Shown piece by piece: positions 36,420 through 47,936 of a stretch of 64,000 nucleotides of DNA (positions within the stretch are counted from its first letter, which is position 1; each line of letters starts with the position of its first letter). Under the pieces are notes generated by a model. It saw only the letters and a list, made by a program, of their open reading frames with translations, ran no database searches and had not been told where the DNA came from. The DNA is from Blastomyces gilchristii SLH14081. Its lineage: Eukaryota; Ascomycota; Eurotiomycetes; Onygenales; Ajellomycetaceae. The DNA is taken from positions 644,841-708,840 of the forward strand of contig NW_003101670.1 in NCBI RefSeq assembly GCF_000003855.2, in the 5' to 3' direction. A program made the translations under genes and the position numbers.

Positions 36420-39250
36420 AGACCTGAAATGTTAATGTATAAGAGACACTTGAGTAAGAATTGAGAGATGACTGTAAAAGTGTTAGCAGACATAGAAGCT
36501 TCTATATAATATATTAATAATTATATAATCTGAAGATTGAAAGAGGTTCACTGAGTGAAGAATCTCTGATATATAAGATTATCTGATAACTGATATCTGA
36601 TATTATCTGTAAAAGTAAGAGTTCTCTTGCACTTCAGAGAATGATCTTGCTATATTTGAGTGTGAGAGCTGCAGAACATGGAATATGACCTTATTCTTAG
36701 ACTTGATTGATTTCAAAGGTTCAATTCACAGATTCAATAGCATACATATCATATGTGATTGACTGATAGGAAGAAAATAATTCATATAATTCTATTAACT
36801 GATATGAGAAGGACATTTCACATCTCTGATATAGAAGGATTAAATCTGCTTATACATTAATAAGTAAAGAGAATAATTCATAAGATCTCATCTGAAAGCA
36901 TTCTGTATGTCATACAGGACTCAGAAGCAGAGAAAACCAAGATAAAGAATATGCAGAAGAACAAGTGTATGAAGAAGCTTCTGAAGAAGTATGAAAAGAT
37001 CTTCTGAACAGATTTTTCACTGAAATTATCACTGAAATGAGAATTTGTACATGAGATTGACACAGAGGATACAAAATCAGTCAATCAGAATGTGTACTCT
37101 CTGTCACAAACATATCTTGAAGAACAGAAGTGTCAGATCACTGACCTTCTAGAATGTGATCTTATATGATTCTCATTAAGTATGTGAGGCTTTTCAGTTC
37201 TATTCATGAAAAAGATAAGTGAGAAGTGATGAATATGTATTGATTACTAAGCACTTAACAAGCTTATAATCAAGAATGAATATTCACTGTCACAGATTCA
37301 ACAACAGTTGAATACAGTTGAAAACATCTGATATCTATCAAAGATTAATCTTCTCTCAGAATACTGACAGATCTGTGTAGATGAACTGTCAGTTCTGTGA
37401 ACTGTATTTAATACACAATGAAGAAAGTTTGAATTTCTAATAATATCATTTAATCTGACAAATATGCCTGTCATCTTTTAAATAATAATGAATACAATTC
37501 TTTATAAACAGAATAAAATCTCATGTCTTATATATCTCAATAATATTCTAGTCTTTTCAAACTTATATAATAAATATCTGAAGCATCTCAATGAAGTGCT
37601 TACAACTCTGACAGAGTATAAGCTCTATATCAAATCAATCAAGTATGTGTTTGAAATAGAAGAGTTGAAGTTTATAGAGCATATAGTGAGTGATAACTGT
37701 ATATATCTCATTCTGAAGAAATTGAATGTCATAGTGAATTAGCTGCAGCTGAGAAACATACATTATATATAACAGTTTCTTGAGTTAATCTCATACTACT
37801 GCAGATTCATCAAGGATTTTACACAAATATCTGCATCACTCTCAGATCTCTTAAGAGAAATGAATGCAAATCTGTGAAAGAAGAAGTTTCATTCAATTAT
37901 CTAAAATACTGTGTGTGAAGAGGCTTTTCTCACACTGAGAGAATATATAATAACATTCTCAGTACTTATTCAATCAGATTGTAATAAACCTTTCTACATT
38001 AAGACAGATGCATTTGAATGAGCTATCAGAGACACTCTTCTACAGATGAGTAAGAATGACAAGCTGTATCTGATGATGTATAATGATAGAAAACTATCAG
38101 GCGCTGAGCTCAATTACTCAGTGTATGAAAAGGAATTGCTAGTGATCAAGCACATGCTGGTATTATGAAATAGATATATTAATAACAGATATACAATAAC
38201 AGTGATCACAGATCATGAAAGTCTCATCTATCTACAATTAATAACAAAATCTTTTAAACACTTAGTATATTGAATCTCAGAGTTCCAAGTGTATAATCTT
38301 CATATCAAATACTGAAAGAGATTGAATGCAGTGATACTGAACACAATCAGTCACAGACTCAATTTCATGAATGAGAGTTCTGTGAATCAGACACAAGAAA
38401 CATTCACATTAAATATGCTAAGAGAATGCAAGAAATCAGAATGAGTGAATATCATGATCTCTCACTTGAAGAATGACAAGATGTCAGATAACAAGTATCT
38501 TATGAAAGTAGTAGAAGAGATGCTTCTGAACTTCAAGCTGAGAAAATTGAAAAATGATGTTATACTTTATCATGATCTAGAATATGCAGAAGCTCTCTAT
38601 CTAGAATCTTCATTTAGATGTGACTTGATGACTTATATGCATAAGGAATTCAGTCACTTAGAAAGCCCTGAACTTATGAGCATACTCAAATCAAGAGTAT
38701 ACTGGCTAAGCATGGCTGAGAACATTCAGATATACACTCACAAGTGTCTGAATTGCCAGATTATGAAAGAATCTAAGAAAGGGTTGAAATGTGAGAAAGT
38801 ACAATATCAGATGAAATGTACAATACAACTGTTTAAATAATGAAGAGTGAATCTCATAGGTATATTACTGTGAATATCAAATGGAAATCAATGAATAATC
38901 ACTGTTATTAATTATACTACTGACTGGTCAGTTGTGAAAGCAGTTTCAGAGATGACAGAGAAGATGATGATAAAGTTTCTACATAATGAGATCTATGTTA
39001 ACTATGAAATGCCGCGCGAGATTCTAACTGATAACAGTGTGAATCTCATAGAAGAAGTGATGAGGCATTTCATAGACCAGCTACAGATAAGACATTGTAG
39101 AACAATGTCATATCACTCACAGATAAATGAGAAGATGAAATGCTTGAATGAAATCTTGAGCAACATGCTGATAAAATATCTAGTGAGCAAGCCTACAAGA
39201 CTATGAGATGAATATCTCAGGCAGGTGCTACTGACCACGCGGATTTGACA
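36420..39250 (+). pseudogene. Decayed pol of A2
   Basis: A protease-like VLADIEAS lies at about 36,480 (usual D-[ST]-G degenerate). RT follows with YLNNILVFS at 37,533 where YLDD is expected (open piece 37488-37742). RNase H has ELNYSVYEKELLVIKHML near 38,105. Integrase has an N-terminal zinc region with CLNC near 38,745 (open piece 38445-38840) and a core in 38934-39206 with REILTDNSVNL and SYHSQINEK. Domain order is Ty3/gypsy. Confidence 0.88.
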
Positions 39251-40499
39251 GCATGCAGTCACCAAGCATTCACCATTCTACCTGTTGTATGGATTGCATC
39301 CGTGCATCCTGAAGAATGCTTTGGAAAAGGTGAGAGAGGGAGCAGTTGCAGATGCAGCAGGAACAGCAGTTGCAGATGCAGCAGGAACAGTAGTTATGAA
39401 TGCAGCAGTAGCAGTTGCAGACACAACAGTCGCAGACACAGAATCAAGATTGAAAGAGATCAGCCACACACATGCAAAAGCTAATAAGTTACTCCTGAAC
39501 TGAGCAATTCAATTGAAAAGAATACAAGACTCACTTGTTAAAGAATTGAGTCTCAAGATAAGAATGTGAGTTCTTGTATACAATGAGAGTTCTGAGAAGT
39601 TTCAATCTAGATGATTTAAGCTATATAAAATACTCAAATCACATTCTCTGGGAATGTACACATTGAAAGAATCAGAGGAATGAGTCTTACACAACTTAAT
39701 CAATGATTCATGACTTATGAAAGCAAAGATATAAGATCTGAGCAGATTATAGTCATCTGCAGCACTATCATCAGTGTTGAAAAAGAAGAAACTTACAATT
39801 GAAAAGCCTTGTGAAGTAAGAGAAATTATAGATACTTATAAATTAGATAATCTCACTTATTCTAATCTTTTCACAATTATAAGAAAAGAATGAGAAGAAA
39901 TGAAGAAATCAGATAAATATTACACTTCAATAAGTGATGAGACTGTAGCCAGTCATACAATAACACACTGCAGACAGCAGATGCAATGTAGTAAAGAGCA
40001 GTCTCAAAGCAGCAGACTTACATATGAGTCAGATTGCAGAAGAAAAAGGAATTCAGAGTTGAATTCAACTGTTTATATCAGTTTAATTGCAGAGATCACA
40101 GAGGATGAACTATCTGAAACATCTGCAGATATGTGAGATCAAGTCATCTCAACTCCTGAAAATGCTCAGAGATCAGATGAGATTAGTTTCAATGAGCTGT
40201 TCACTGTAGTGATCTAAGCAGGTGAAGAGAGACAGTATAATGCATGAGACAGAATCATAAAAGATGAAAGCTGTTGAACCTAGTCATTAAACACTATACT
40301 ATATAGAGATTGTGTAAGAGTAGTGACTAGCAGATAAAGAAAAAGTGTAAGAAAAGAAATAATGAATTGATCATCAACTGTAAGAGTCAGCTGTAAAAGA
40401 CAAATGTTATCATACACACTTCATTCATTTTCATATGTCACATATTTAATCTATTTCCAACATCATGTCATCTGAAAAACACTAAAAACAAAGAAAATC

Positions 40500-40805
40500 T
40501 CAAAACTCGAGATCTGCAAGGAATTCAAGAGTCACAAGCTGCTCTTGCAATAATGCTGTACATGTCTCTGATTCCTCTATCACTCTGTGTACAACATTAA
40601 TGTCATTTATCACAAGATTGGCTGAAATGCCAATATAGAAATGCATACATGTATGTGTAGAGAAATTGAAGAAGAGCACAGGATCTGCAGGACCAGAAGT
40701 CAGAACAGGGAAGATGAAGACAGAAGAAATGAAAGAAGAAGGCACAGGACTGGACAAATGACAGAAGCTACCTGGGGCTGAACACTTATAATTCAGTGTG
40801 TGCAT
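40500..40805 (-). pseudogene. Antisense open frame in A2 (conserved in A1 and A3)
   Basis: 101 codons on the strand opposite to gag-pol. The C-terminal half has normal protein composition (INDINVVHRVIEESETC, then LEFLADLEF) and its stop position is shared by all three A copies. The function is unknown. Some fungal and plant gypsy elements carry an additional antisense gene after pol, which is a possible parallel. Confidence 0.45.
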
Positions 40806-41532
40806 GACCTTCCCTGCAGAGAAGGGAGAGAAAGTGATAGAAGAAGCTTGAGAGTGAGAGAGAGTAGTCTCAGCAGCATTATCATCTTTGATTAAAATGG
40901 CCTCTGGTGCTGGAGCAACTAAGAACTATTATTAGTGTATGAAACTGCAAAAACAGAGGTAACAATTACTGAACAAACACTCACTGATCTTAGAATTGTA
41001 TGTGTAATTACAACATGCATGAGGCTTCTCAGAAAGAGAGAGAGAGACATAAGAAAATACAGAAAGCAGAATGCAGTATGTGAACAGCTTATTTCCACAA
41101 TAACATCTCAGATAAGATATATGAGCCTCACACTCACAGGTGTAAAAGAGTATGACATCTGCATTTCTGTTTCTGAAAACACAGATATCTTTTGCCTGCA
41201 TCATGAAGTTGAATAACAGATATCAGAAAATAGACTGATACAGATCTATTATTTCAAAGAAATTCATCAGAGCAGATGTTTCTACAATGTTGAACTTTAT
41301 AATTGTAAAAAGTTTCTTAGTATCTATGAACATCACAACTTCATACACAGTAAAACTTATAATAATTTCTTCTAAGAACAGAAAAATCAGCATCAGAAAG
41401 AAAAGATGAAAAAGAAAAAGACTTATAATCTTAACACTGTTAAGAGAGAGAGTGATTCTCTGAGATGAATAGATGATTATCTCATCATAAATATTTAAAA
41501 TGAATGTAATAATCAGTATCTGTGACTGAGCT

Positions 41533-41979
41533 TCAGATAGTTATGTTATACACAGTCTTTGTACAATAAATCATTCTGAGAGTCAGTAAGAAGAGTGAAA
41601 GTGTACATACTGAGAGAGATGATTTATTAAGTCTATACAACATCTTCTTGAAATGAGGAGAGCTGATAATGAAAGCAGAGACAGCAAAACCAGAAGTAGC
41701 AGAAGTGAGAGTTGCGGGAACAGGGGTAGTGGGAGAGGAACCAGACACAGAAGCAGATGTAGAAGATTGAGAGAGAGTGACAGAGAAAGAAACAGAGAGA
41801 GTAGAAAGAGACACAGAAGACTCAGTTACATATAGCACAGACAATTTCTTCATTATTGCATTCTTCAAGTTCTCAATCAATGATTCAACACTGAGTTCAC
41901 TATCATTAGTGAATGCAGATCTGTCAATATGTGAAGATTCTACATGAATAAAAACAAACATATCAGCATCTGCATTCAT
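41533..41979 (-). pseudogene. Antisense Ser/Thr-rich open frame in A2
   Basis: 148 codons, counterpart of 10293-10760 in A1. An N-terminal segment contains VESSHIDRS and VESLIENLKN, followed by a Ser/Thr/Ala-rich middle and a short hydrophobic end (LSLFLLTL). The product is not recognised. The reverse complement reads as an Arg/Ser-rich frame (41653-41835), which I take as the shadow. Confidence 0.45.
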
Positions 41980-42513
41980 ACAAAATTGTGTTAGAAAACA
42001 TGATTAGAGACCTGCTGAGAAGGAAATGATCAGAGGTGTATAAGAAGATGAAGAAGATGTGTCATCATTCATGATAATACATTGTTCTGGTGATTGTTAG
42101 AAGATAAATAAGTTCTGATCATGTTTCACAATGTGTTACACTTACTGCTAATGAACTGCCTGATATGAGCACTACAATGACACTTGTTATGAGAATAAGA
42201 AGTCATTGTCAGAAATGTGTACAATGTAATAGATAAACAGATGAAAAGAGTTGAACAGAAGAAGAGATAGAAATCTTGAATGAGATAGTAATGTTCAATG
42301 ATGATGATGATGAAGAAGATGATTAAAGAATGAGAAAAGTTAGTGAATGAGTGATGTAATATAGTAGAAGTTTCTTTGTGAGAATGTACACAGGATGCTA
42401 GCTGAATCAGGAATAGGTCACATGATTGTGAAATGCTAGTGGCGAGCTAATCCACATGAAGCTAGGGTGTATGACATGGTCACGTGGGCGTGACTGAATC
42501 TGGTGGGGGAGGA

Positions 42514-42691
42514 TGTGGTTCGGGAGAACGTATGACCGTCGGATAATAACGCGGCCACTTCCAAACTACTAGTGTATGAATGTAAAGGGGGCCCTAGCGG
42601 CCACTAATTAATTTAGCGTACGAGATTCAATATATAAGAAGCCGGCGTACGCCTGTAATCGTACGCTGGCTTAAGCAACCTTTGAATCACA
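42514..42691 (+). repeat. 3' LTR of A2
   Basis: 178 bp, the same length as the 5' LTR, preceded by the polypurine tract and followed by the ACAG duplication. Confidence 0.95.
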
Positions 42692-43778
42692 ACAGTACTC
42701 TTAAAATACTCACTCTTCAAAGTCTTTACAATATTCATTATCAACTGTGTATCTCTCACAGTGAGAGTAACACAGCTGTAATGAGTCATTATCTTAACAT
42801 CATCTAATAAATAATCAGTATATATCTATATAAATGTGAATAATTAGAAAATATACACTTAAAAAGTGTGATCAGAGTGAACTCTGCTGTCACTTGAATG
42901 ATATCAAGAACAGAATACTGAAATTAATAATTTCTCTCATTAATTTCACAGATAAGATGTGTGAAGATAATCTTGAGAAATATAAGATCTTCTGACTTCT
43001 GATAGAAACAGATCTCACAGAGAGACTCTATTTTCATTATATCAGAGACTGAGTATTATTAAAAAGTGTTACTTCAATGCACATGTACTTACTGCAGTGA
43101 TTCACTCTCTGTACATATAACTAAGAGTTGTAGCTTTCTTATGTTGCATGACTCTCTCTGAAATGCTGCTGCTGATTCACAACTCATGCAGTCTCTCAGT
43201 TCAGTATACACTGTGTATATACAGCTCTGCATGCTGAGGCTGTGTTGGTCATTATGACCTGACATGATACTCACTTTTCACAGGCCATGTTTTGTTTGAT
43301 TGAGAGAGAAAGAGAATGTGACTGCTGTTTTATTTGAGAAGAGATGAATAATTAAATCTGTAGAAGATAATTTAATTTCTTCTGTATTTAAAATTTGATT
43401 AGTCTATACTCTTTAATTTGAGAATTTCTGAGAGTGTTTTAATAGTTTTCATATCAGCTTGAAATTAGTGATTGATTGAAGAAGAGAAAAGAGAGAAGAA
43501 AGAAATGAGAATAACTTATCTTTATAATATAAAAACAGAGAATTGCTGTAATTATTTACTCTAGTAATAAAGATCTGTTTTCTGCATGTATCTCTGATAC
43601 AGATTATATGATAACTATATACAAAGAATATCAACAGTGTATGTATTGAATGAAGATGATGTTACTATATAACACTGTAGCTGTTTCTATACATCACTGA
43701 AAGCTGTTAATATTTTCTTTAAGTCTCTTTATATTTGATAAGTCAGTAATATATTTCAATGCACTCTTTCTTTTATCA

Positions 43779-43822
43779 TTATTATTATTATCATTACTAT
43801 CATCATTATCACTATTATTATC

Positions 43823-43853
<31 letters not shown>

Positions 43854-43872
43854 CTATTATTATATCATTTCT
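43779..43872. repeat. (TTATCA/TTA)n microsatellite in C2
   Basis: About 95 bases of ATT, ATC and ACT trinucleotides, giving a His/Tyr-rich artefact frame on the plus strand. Confidence 0.85.
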
Positions 43873-43969
43873 AACTATCTCTTCTATCTTTATCTCTCTT
43901 TAACACTTACTGAAATCAATTATGTCATTTCTCTTCAAATATTCTGTGATCCTGTGGATTATCAAGGCG

Positions 43970-44760
43970 CGTGAGTACTATCACAGATTGAAGAAAGAGA
44001 AGAAGAAGACATTCAAGCAAGAGAAGACAAATTATAAGATATATTATAATATCTTGAAGAGACTCTGTAAGAGAGTAGAATGATAACAATTTTAAGTAAC
44101 ACTTCTAATAGATTTAGACTGAACTAAGTATAGAAATAATGCAGATAATGTCATCTGTGAGAGATTAAAGAAGAAGATAGTAAAGAGTCTTATATAGTAG
44201 CAGTGAGATCAGAAGAAGTTCTGAGAATAATTTAAGATCAAGATAAAGAGAGAAAGAGAGAAGAAGAGTATTACTATAAATAAATAAGTAATAGTAGAAG
44301 AAGATTAAGAGAATGTTGAAGTAAGAGATAAAGAAGTTAAAACTGATAAGTGTTTTATTTATTAAGAGATAACAATTTTTGATAATACTTCTATTCTCTA
44401 ATTGATTAGTAGAAGCTGACAGAGAAGAAGAGAATTGAGACCTTGTTCAGGTCTTGAATGCACTTCATGATTCAGAATATTAAGAAGACAGTTCTGCTCT
44501 CTGAGCATGTTAATCTGCTTATCACTGAGATGAAATCTGAGACAGCAGACCAGGAAATGCAGGATTTTGAGACATAGATTGACCTGGCTGAGAGAGAGCA
44601 GCAGAAACCCTTCTCTGAGAAGATAGTGAAGAGAGATTTTAAGATAATTATCATTTCAGATGAGAAGAAGAAGAAGAAGAAGAAGAATAAGAAGTGAATT
44701 ATAAAGAATAATAAGAAGAATGAGAAAGAGTAGAAAGATAATAAGTAGAAAAAGTTTTTT
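43970..44760 (+). other. Decayed coding-like stretch of unknown family in C2
   Basis: The plus strand shows runs with Glu/Lys/Arg-rich composition (for example EEREEEDIQ near 43,995 and ITEMKSETADQEMQDFE near 44,515) broken by stops, ending in an AAG-repeat (44,661-44,690). I do not recognise a family. It may be a 5' part of the hAT element or a remnant of another insertion. Confidence 0.3.
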
Positions 44761-44861
44761 TCTTTTTATATTAGTTAGTTATAAGTTCATAATTATTAAT
44801 AATTGAAATTAATTTTAAGTTTTTAAAAATTATTGTACAAGTTGTAATCAAGTCAGAAATA

Positions 44862-44882
44862 ATATATATATATATATATATC
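44862..44882. repeat. (TA)n tract
   Basis: Ten or so TA units within the hAT internal region. Confidence 0.8.
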
Positions 44883-45190
44883 TATAATGTATAAGTATCA
44901 ACATTTTTTCAACATTAATATTCATAATTATTAATATATTTTTAATGATATTATTTAATAATGTAATTTAGTAACACTCTCTTTCACAATATTAATATAT
45001 TTCAAGAAATATGACAGAGATTAATCAAGATTGTTTATTTACTTTTATATATTGATGATATTCAATCTGAGTTAGTACTAAAATTATAACTAAGCTAAGA
45101 AATAAGATTATTTTCTCTTATATTAATTCTTCTTATACACATCAGTGATCAGTTATTGAAAATAAATTATTATCTTTTTCAAATTATTAT

Positions 45191-47560
45191 CATGTCTTCT
45201 GAATTCACTTCTTTCACTTCTTTTACTTCTATTGAAGATTCACAAACTCTTCAAGAAATCACTGTGAATTACAAAGTCTATGTTATTTACAATTCAACAC
45301 AGAATACTCTCTTTCAATTATAATAAATAATAACTTCATTCTTCACATCTGATTCCAGGTTATAAAATTTATGAAAAACTTAACACAAACACTGAGATGA
45401 ACTATGAAATAATTATTAATAGATTATATTATAAATTACTGAAGAGTCATCTCTCTACTACAATCACTGTAACTTCATTCAGAAATATTCATTATAAACT
45501 GATCATAACTCTGAAGAAATTTTCAGATATCTGAAGTCATCAGAATGCAGATAATAAAAGAAAAATAATCAGAAGAGATTACTACTGAGCTGGTAAGTTA
45601 CTCTACTAGATAATGATTTTTAATAATACTAACTTTCTAATTTGAAGAAAATTATATGAAAACAATCATGTATCAGTACTCTGATTTTATAACTCTCATC
45701 TAATAACTTTTATGAATAATTACTTTACATGTGTATATCTCTGAATCTTTCTCTTTAATCAATTGAAAACTCTGAATTCTGAACACTTCTTCAAATACTT
45801 AATTCAAATCTTCATATTTCACATTGATTCTGTCTTTAATTCAATCTTAAGATACATTACAAAGTTAATATACAATATCTAGAATCAGAGTTGAAGAATC
45901 ATTGAAGAGTGTCTCTCACAGTGAATGCATGAACTAGTATAAACAATCTTGCATTTATAAGAGTTATATATTATTATATTAATAAGAACTGAACTTATCA
46001 AGAGATATTAATTGAATTTGAATCATTGATCAGTAGTCATACTGAGAATTATATAATAGAGATATTAATAACTGTGATTAAAAATGACTATTGAGATATT
46101 AGTCTCAGTCTTCTTATAATTACAACTGATAATGCTGTAAATAACTATACTATGATAAAGAGCTTAGAGTAAAAATTGACTTTGTATTTCTGAAATAATA
46201 AACAAGATCATATTCTCTATATTACTCATGTGATTCAACTTGTGATATAAACACTGATAAAGAATCTTAACATTGAGATGAAGAATAATGAAATAACTGA
46301 TTCTTGAGATGAGAATGAGATGAAAGTGATTACTCAAGTAATATTTACATTTACTTTATAAAAGATAATATTTTTTAATAACACTTTTTAATATTACTTT
46401 TTAATAATGCTTTTTAATAACACTACTATTAATTTTGAATAGATTGACTAATAATTTAAATATCACAGATTCAAAACATTATTAATGTGATTTATATCTT
46501 CTCTAAATAATAATAATGATTTCATGATATTCAATAAATAAATAAATCAGTTGTATCACTGAATATGATACAGAATATTAGAATATGATAAAGTTCAATA
46601 TATAAGATAACTGTTCAGACTCTTCAATTATATCAGATAATTAATCATTGAGTGCAACACTCTGATCAGAAAAAGATTCAGATATTGAAACTTTCTAATA
46701 TAAAGTGAACTCAGTTAAAATATATAATTGATTTACTATTTCAGTTTTATAAGATAATAAAGACAGTCTTAATCACTTATACATCAATGCTGTAGTCAGT
46801 CTGATAAATATATAATAGTTTATTTACTTATCTTAAGAAGCAGTTGAATCACTTAAAAAGAAATTCAGTCTGAAATAATACTATAGTGCAGACTATTATT
46901 ACTGTAAGAAATAAACTAATATATTACTACAGTAAAACTGAACAATCTTTTACAGAGTATTATACTATAGTAGCTTTACTAGATCTCTTCTATCAAGTTA
47001 ATATCTACACTTCTCAAGATTGAACAGAGAAGAAATAAGACTTATATATTAAATTAATCTGAGACTACTACAATGTCAACTATCAGAGATTTGAATAAGT
47101 AGATATTCAAGATATAAAGACAGTGAAATATAATTCCCTAGTAAGTAATGATCTTTGATAATACTTTATATTATATAGAACTATAATACTAACTTTGAAA
47201 CAGAACTTATATATATTAATTATAACTGAAAATCAGGCAAAACTATATACTTATAAAACTGAATTTAACTGCTATCTTCAAGATAATCTGATGAATTTAC
47301 ACATTAAATCAATTCTAGAGTTATAAAAAATTATTAAGAGTATATATTCAACTGTTGCACTGATGATATATGATATTCTGATAATTTCATTAATAGAGAT
47401 AAGAATGAAGTGAAAGTTCAACTTAAGTTAAGATATTTATCACTATCACTGAAAACAATTATAAGAAGAAATAATTAAGAAACTCATAATTATAAAACAT
47501 GAAATTATCAGATAGTTTAATATCTCTGATCACAGTATATTAGAGAAGTATAGTTTTCAT
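45191..47560 (+). pseudogene. Decayed hAT transposase
   Basis: Plus-strand remnants in hAT order. TTDNAVNN at about 46,122 and THVIQLVIQTL at about 46,220 match the catalytic-domain signature of fungal hAT transposases (TTDNASNN...H...AHVxxLxVQ). A FTEYYTIVALLDLFYQ piece near 46,935 and a YDILIISLIE piece near 47,370 resemble the pre-dimerisation LDPRFK region and the C-terminal hAT dimerisation domain. Stops and frame changes are frequent, and no zinc-finger BED domain could be read with confidence. The start at 45191 (ATG, Ser/Thr-rich) is tentative. Confidence 0.7.
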
Positions 47561-47936
47561 AAGAAAGTGAAGAATAAACTTGCACAAGAATATATTTAGT
47601 TGTTTCATGAGTGTTATCAATAATTGTTACTAAATTCTGATTATATAAGTAATCACTGAATAAACTGAATAAGACTGATTTTAATCTTCAGTCTCAGTCT
47701 CATTCTGATTTTGAAAGAATAATCATCTTTCATAGTTTATTCTGAGAAATTACTCTCATTTCACTGTTCTTGAATTAAATCTAGTCATTTTTCATATCAT
47801 TTCACTCAGAAATGATTCATTTTCAGATTTTTTTAAGGCTTGATTCTGGTGAGACTCATGTCAAGAAATGTATAAGATCAGACTAAATGAGATTAAATGT
47901 GAAATTCATGATCTCACCGGCCAGTCTAGTTATAAG

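Larger units (their letters stand above)
39251..42513. other. 3.2-kb post-integrase region of A2
   Basis: Between the integrase remnant and the 3' LTR lies much more sequence than gypsy elements need. It starts with an Ala-rich repeat-like stretch (GCAGATGCAGCAGG-type units, 39,340-39,430). It then has sense-strand pieces (39900-40136, 40935-41216) and reverse-strand open frames (40500-40805, 40932-41204, 41533-41979). The same arrangement is present in A1, and part of it in A3. No protein family was recognised. Confidence 0.6.
34379..42691 (+). mobile_element. Family A Ty3/gypsy LTR retrotransposon, copy A2
   Basis: 8.3 kb, inserted in the hAT element with the duplication ACAG at 34375-34378 and 42692-42695. 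Both LTRs are 178 bp. A G-rich polypurine tract (GGTGGGGGAGGA) abuts the 3' LTR. Gag-pol occupies about 34,999-39,250, and an unusual 3.2 kb follows before the 3' LTR. It is the least decayed family A copy, but its frames are still interrupted. Confidence 0.92.
33813..47928 (+). mobile_element. Large hAT-type DNA transposon (C2) with a nested gypsy copy
   Basis: Starts TAGACTGACCG and ends CCGGCCAGTCTA, with an 8-bp duplication GTTATAAG at 33805-33812 and 47929-47936. It spans 14.1 kb, of which 8.3 kb is copy A2, leaving about 5.8 kb of hAT sequence. Terminal sequences match the short element C1. Decayed hAT transposase motifs lie at about 45,900-47,560. It lies immediately beside B5 and ends about 700 bp before the first host gene. 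Confidence 0.85.

Noticed and set aside
43779..43872. Short regular repeats resembling an array
   Set aside because: A simple trinucleotide microsatellite without constant repeat/spacer structure, in a eukaryote. Not a CRISPR array.
43759..43974. His/Tyr-rich plus-strand frame
   Set aside because: Translation of the ATT/ATC microsatellite.
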